Below are positions 8,283 through 11,089 of a stretch of 11,089 nucleotides of DNA, one piece after another. The notes beneath the pieces were generated by a model. The model did not search any database and was not told the origin of the DNA. It worked only from the letters and a program-made list of their open reading frames with translations. Position numbers and translations under genes: made by a program. Source of the DNA: Cochliopodium minus. Lineage: Eukaryota > Discosea > Himatismenida > Cochliopodiidae. Positions within the stretch are counted from its first letter, which is position 1. Every line of letters starts with the position of its first letter. The stretch spans positions 1 to 11,089 of the forward strand of contig JAMYWO010000644.1 of assembly GCA_024220525.1 (NCBI GenBank). Reading direction: 5' to 3'.

Positions 8283-8834
8283 ATTTTTTTATTTTTTTTT
8301 ATTTTTATTTATTTGTGATTGTGTTTTCATTTTTATTTTTTTATTTTTAGTTTTTTTATTTTTTATTTTATTTTTTTACTTATTATATTTTTTATTTATT
8401 TTATTTACCTTTTATAGTTTTAAGGAGTTGGTGGATTTTGTCCACGATACCCAAATCAAACAACGCAAAGCTGTTAATTTCTTTTCTTTCAGAGGAGATG
8501 AGGTCTCCCATTTCGAGGATGTTGTCAATCGCAGAAAGGATATCGTTCATAAAGTCAAAGTTAAAAGTTGCTCCACAATATTTGTAACTTTTTTAAAAAA
8601 TAAAATAAAAATAAATTCAAAAATATTCAATGTAATTTTATGAGCAGCATAATTTATTTTTTAAAAAATTCAAAAATATATTTTAATTTTTATTGAAAAT
8701 TTTTTTAATTGATTATTTTTTTTTGATTATTTATTTCATTATTTTTTTACACTTGTGAGAGAACGTTGTCGTAGACTTTGAAGTGGGTGAAAGCATTACT
8801 TAATTGCTTGATTGCGTTCTTTTTTACAATTTCC
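4802..8834 (-). CDS. PB1-like domain plus four-EF-hand calcium-binding protein, 5' end not found
   Basis: Ten phase-matched exons give 465 residues up to a TAA: 8834-8751, 8587-8409, 8053-7934, 7548-7355, 6953-6842, 6551-6427, 6137-5998, 5596-5481, 5260-5170 and 5039-4802. The introns are 130-401 nt, GT-AG and A/T-only in texture. Numbering is from the first visible residue. Residues 1-156 are helical and unrecognised. Residues about 160-233 look like a PB1 fold: a lysine strand (MKSKLGID), ITFPQLKDVLQRTY, then LGYLDQEGSFITIASQEDF, which fits the acidic OPCA loop. A basic KKRK (248-251) could be a nuclear signal. Q/L-rich helices (about 284-317) precede the C-terminal calcium module. EF1 (320-331) is degenerate. 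EF2 (DENGDGQIDFRE, 356-367), EF3 (DVDKNGSLDKGE, 392-403) and EF4 (DSNKDGKIDFEE, 436-447) are canonical. This pattern resembles neuronal calcium sensor/calcineurin B-type proteins. A calcium-controlled scaffold is an inference. Exon 1 starts at an acceptor; the first in-frame ATG is residue 41 (8550-8548). Confidence 0.83.
5261..5480. repeat. A-rich intron with AATTAAA/AATAAA low complexity
   Basis: The intron between the first and second EF-hand exons. On the plus strand it consists almost entirely of A and T in short AATTAA and ATAAAAAT units. No conserved element is visible. Confidence 0.6.
5597..5997. other. 401-nt intron, low-complexity A/T
   Basis: The intron between the Q-rich helix exon and the degenerate EF-hand exon. 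Its donor on the minus strand is GTGATC rather than the commoner GTAAAA. It contains TTTAAATTTAAAA-type palindromic A/T strings and no visible gene or RNA. Confidence 0.6.
6148..6410. repeat. AAAATT / AAAATAAATT tandem repeats
   Basis: Imperfect short tandem units fill the 6138-6426 intron of the PB1/EF-hand gene. A run of AAAATT hexamers (about 6148-6175) grades into AAAATAAATT decamers (about 6198-6225 and again near 6365-6390), with diverged GATAAATTAGA units between them. This looks like microsatellite expansion inside an intron. Confidence 0.75.
6645..6840. repeat. TTTATTTTTA / TTTATTTTTG decamer and poly-T tract
   Basis: On the plus strand a 10-nt unit of T with spaced A or G repeats about six times (about 6655-6710). 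It is followed by poly-T with sparse A up to the donor of the intron at 6552-6841. A plus-strand frame through it encodes only a phenylalanine/leucine-rich artefact. In the transcript this intron is A-rich. Confidence 0.75.
6954..7354. other. 401-nt intron inside the PB1-like domain
   Basis: This phase-0 intron splits the PB1-like domain between its central helix (LQRTYNR) and the OPCA-containing half (ALILGYLDQEG). Its content is A/T low complexity with no visible internal feature. Confidence 0.6.
7549..7933. other. 385-nt intron, low-complexity A/T
   Basis: A-rich on the plus strand, with AATAAAT and AAATTTAAAATAAATTTAAAAT units near the 7880-7920 end. Its minus-strand donor is GTGAAT and its acceptor ends TTTGTAG. 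Nothing else is visible. Confidence 0.55.
8062..8407. repeat. T-rich intron with T6A heptamer array
   Basis: The intron 8054-8408 is almost pure T with spaced A on the plus strand. At about 8145-8187 it settles into a 7-nt period of six T and one A. This is the complement of the array at 1-72, but both lie in minus-strand genes, so here the transcript reads A6T whereas there it reads T6A. Elsewhere the period drifts between 5 and 8. Confidence 0.8.
8760..8782 (+). other. candidate antisense exon with exonuclease motif I (VVVDFE)
   Basis: The plus strand here reads NVVVDFE, then GTGGGT. It is preceded by a T-rich stretch and an AG (8758-8759) and could be spliced in phase to the exonuclease exon at 8983. 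The hydrophobic-DFE pattern is exactly motif I of DEDDh exonucleases, which the plus-strand gene otherwise lacks. However, it is antisense to exon 8834-8751 of the minus-strand gene, which itself fits well. The joint would leave no loop between DFE and IIEFP, where family members have roughly ten or more residues. Chance is a real possibility. Confidence 0.2.
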
Positions 8835-8982
8835 CTAAAATATGAATTGGAATATATTAAAAAAAATGAAAATAAAAATTGAAAAAAAAAATAAAATTGA
8901 AAAAAATTAAAAAAAAAAATTTTTTTTTTTTTTTTCAGCTAAGAATATTTTCTTGATAATTTCTCCATAATTTTGAAATTAG
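8835..8982. other. divergent gap between two genes lacking start exons
   Basis: 148 nt between the first visible exons of the minus-strand PB1/EF-hand gene and the plus-strand exonuclease gene. It holds an A11-T16 block (8909-8935) followed by CAG and a short AT-rich stretch. Neither strand offers an in-frame ATG exon for its gene. A shared bidirectional promoter could be expected here, but both flanks read as splice acceptors (minus TTTTAG, plus AAATTAG), not as first exons. Confidence 0.6.
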
Positions 8983-9851
8983 ATCATTGAATTCCCATGG
9001 GTGGTTTATGATTTGGAACAGAATGAGATCATAAATACTACACAAAACTATGTGAAGCCAGTAGATAGTCCGCTGACTGAATTCTGCACAAAATTGACAG
9101 GGATCACCAAAGAAAAGTTGGAAGAAGGAAAAGATCTCAAGGATGTCATTAATCTAGTAATAAAATAATAAATGATTTAAATTTTTTTATTTTTTAAATT
9201 AAATTTTTTGTATTAGTTAGATGATTACATTGAAAAAAATATAATTTCGAAAAAAAAAACATTTATGTTTCTAACAGATGGTAAAAAAATAAATATAAAA
9301 AGTGATAACAAACTGAAATTTTTTAAGAATTTGATCAATTTTTATATCTCAGCGAAAGAAACAAATTTATCAATGAGATTCAAATTGTCTTTTGTCTGTT
9401 GATTATATTTGATACCTTTATTTATTATTTTCAAATTCATTGATTAATTTTTTTTTATTTAATATTTTGTTTAGGAAACTGGTAATTACATTCTTTCTTT
9501 TCTTTCCTTTTATAAATAAATAAAATTTCCTTTTTAAAACAGGGATATTCAATTCCTTCTTTTGAAAGAAGCAAAGAAACAGGGAATCAAATTGAAAGAT
9601 TATTACTACAAGTTTGTTGACTTGCAACCTATTTTCATAAAAGGTTATCCTCATGCAAAGTAACAAAAAATTTAATTTTTTTCTTAATTTTTTAAAAAAT
9701 TTGTGTTTCATCAGATACCATCCCAAACCTTCATTAAGTGACAAAATTTTTTTTTTCTTATTTCAAATTAAAATTTAATAAAAATTAAATTTAAAGGATT
9801 TATGGCCAAATATTTGAAAACGGAAATTAAAAATCAACACAGGTAAAAAAA

Positions 9852-9883
<32 letters not shown>

Positions 9884-11074
9884 ATTTTTTTATTTTTTAA
9901 TATTTATTATTTATTATTTTTTATTTATTTTTATATTTTTATATTATAAAAAGTGGTGTTGATGATTGCGTTTCAATTTGTAATATCGTCAAAAAAATGA
10001 TAGAAAGTAACAGAAGCATCGACGAATACGTGGAAGTAACAGACAAATATGACCCTTTGAAAGACCCAAACATTTCAGATTTCAACGTTTACCATGAACC
10101 AAGTGCTCTCACTCCTAAACTTGCTTCCAGAATATTTCACTTTGAAGAGAGCAGAGTTTACAACATTTACAATGCTTTTCATTTCCCCAACACTGACACT
10201 GAAGTTACTCTTGTTTTGATTGTTGATGATGATTATGATGCCCAAGTTAATTTTAGAAGAGGTTAGTATTTCTTTTCTTTAAATAATCTTTTTTTTAATT
10301 TTTATTTTTAATTTTTTATATTTATTTATTTTTTATCTTTATTTATTGTGGTTTTTCATTATTTTTTTTATTTTTAATTCATTCATCATTATTTTTATTT
10401 TTATAATTTTCATTAAAGGAAATTTATCTGGCAAAGTTTATTCCCTTACTGGGTTTATGAATAAGGTAAATGAATAATAAACGAATATAAACAAAAAACA
10501 GAAACTTATAATTTTCATTTTTTTTTTAAAAAATAAAATAAAAATGAATATAAAGATGAAAGAAGACATTTTGCTTTATTCCTTGCTTTATCTCCCGAAT
10601 CAATACGTCATGCAAGAAAAAGTAGATTTGAGAAAGAAAATGGGCTTTCTGAACGGCGCAAGAGTCTTCAAAATCTGCGAGAAAAACGTGCAATTTTACT
10701 TGGCTTCTCTCAAAAAATTCTGGAGGATGAATCTCGACGACATCACGTTCAACCAACTCTTACTTCTCAAACTTACAATTTTTTATTCCCGCCAAATCAT
10801 TTCTGACAATAGAATCGAACATTTCACGTTGAATGTTGACAAGATAGACTTTGCTAATCAAAACAGGAAAGATTGGCAGCAGAAGAACGAGCCTCCCATT
10901 TTTAAGGAGCTTTCTGATTTGAGGGTTCTGTGTGACAAGTCTTATTCTGAGTTTTTCCAGTTGGAGAAACAGTTTAATGAGGACAATAGTCATTTCAAGA
11001 ACAAAGACCTCCTTTTTTTGGTTCATTTGTTTGACAAGATTGGTTTTAAAGATGTTTGTCGAAGGTTTCTTTAA
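8983..11074 (+). CDS. ERI-1-like DEDDh 3'-5' exonuclease with long C-terminal extension, 5' end not found
   Basis: Nine exons: 8983-9156, 9217-9280, 9475-9481 (7 nt), 9543-9659, 9715-9737 (23 nt), 9798 to about 9842, 9954-10261, 10419-10465 and 10556-11074 (TAA), about 434 residues from the first visible one. ERI-1 family signatures appear in order: IIEFPWVVYD (1-10), YVKPVDSPLTEFCTKLTGIT (23-42), LTDGNWDIQFLL (77-88, with the motif II aspartate D83), FVDLQPIF (104-111) and HSGVDD (143-148, with H143 and D148 as motif III). Relatives trim structured RNA 3' ends, siRNA, histone mRNA or rRNA; which applies here is unknown. Motif I (DxE) and the start codon are absent from the visible exons, and exon 1 has no in-frame ATG. 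Residues about 150-434 match no domain I know: a beta-type stretch (VTLVLIVDDDYD) followed by a helical C-terminal region of about 170 residues. The exon near 9798 depends on counting an A-run correctly. The last intron's acceptor (10555) was preferred over one at about 10501 because the latter would leave a very short intron. Confidence 0.83.
9475..9481 (+). other. 7-nt microexon of the exonuclease
   Basis: GAAACTG lies between a TTTAG acceptor and a GTAATT donor. Joined to GATG before and GGATATT after, it makes Asp-Gly-Asn-Trp-Asp-Ile, the conserved DGxWD motif II of ERI-1-type exonucleases. Skipping it breaks the reading frame. The flanking introns are 194 and 61 nt. Confidence 0.8.
9843..9953. 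repeat. T-rich intron with TTTTTA units
   Basis: The intron between the exon ending in the catalytic histidine codon and the exon starting GGVDD-side of HSGVDD. It is poly-T with spaced A, then TATTTATTATT units, ending ATAAAAAG. Only low-complexity sequence is visible. Confidence 0.65.
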
Positions 11075-11089
11075 TTTTTATTTTTTTTC

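Noticed and set aside
8428-8643. Plus-strand 71-codon frame
   Set aside because: It is the reverse of a well-supported minus-strand exon (8587-8409) with matching phase on both sides.
9418-9744. Minus-strand 108-codon frame
   Set aside because: It runs antisense across several exons and introns of the exonuclease, with low-complexity KK/NK content and no motif.

Overview
This window looks like nuclear DNA from an intron-rich, extremely AT-rich microbial eukaryote (a protist; I cannot name the lineage). Introns and spacers are almost pure A/T with long homopolymers, while exons stand out by richer composition. Every intron I could place is GT-AG. Genes end with TAA or TGA, so I see no reason to invoke a reassigned stop codon. 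I reconstructed about 25 introns by requiring matching phase and conserved protein motifs; none is supported by RNA.

Four genes lie on the minus strand and one on the plus strand. (A) 97-582, minus: the N-terminal part of an unrecognised protein, running off the left edge through an intron filled with an A6T heptamer array. (B) 1217-2203, minus: a two-exon, 214-residue acidic/disordered protein without a recognised domain. (C) 3046-4561, minus: a complete seven-exon METTL21-like (Methyltransf_16) protein methyltransferase of 265 residues, with exons as short as 13 and 11 nt. (D) 4802-8834, minus: ten visible exons of a protein with a helical N-terminal part, a PB1-like domain, a basic linker, a short coiled coil and a C-terminal four-EF-hand module. 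(E) 8983-11074, plus: nine visible exons of an ERI-1-like DEDDh 3'-5' exonuclease with a long unrecognised C-terminal extension; a 7-nt microexon is needed to complete its second catalytic motif.

D and E are divergent, and neither has a visible start exon in the 148 nt between them. E lacks exonuclease motif I (D-x-E) and any in-frame ATG in its first visible exon. D begins at a splice acceptor. The gap contains an A11-T16 block. Curiously, a short plus-strand frame reading VVVDFE, the textbook form of motif I, lies antisense to the first visible exon of D. This divergent 5' junction is the part of the window most worth checking: it may hold antisense-overlapping exons, a rearrangement or an assembly join.

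Other stretches hold little: a decayed plus-strand frame with a DNA-ligase motif IV-like string (about 812-1034), a codon-like open stretch at 2833-3036, and many A/T microsatellites. The genes show no obvious shared pathway.
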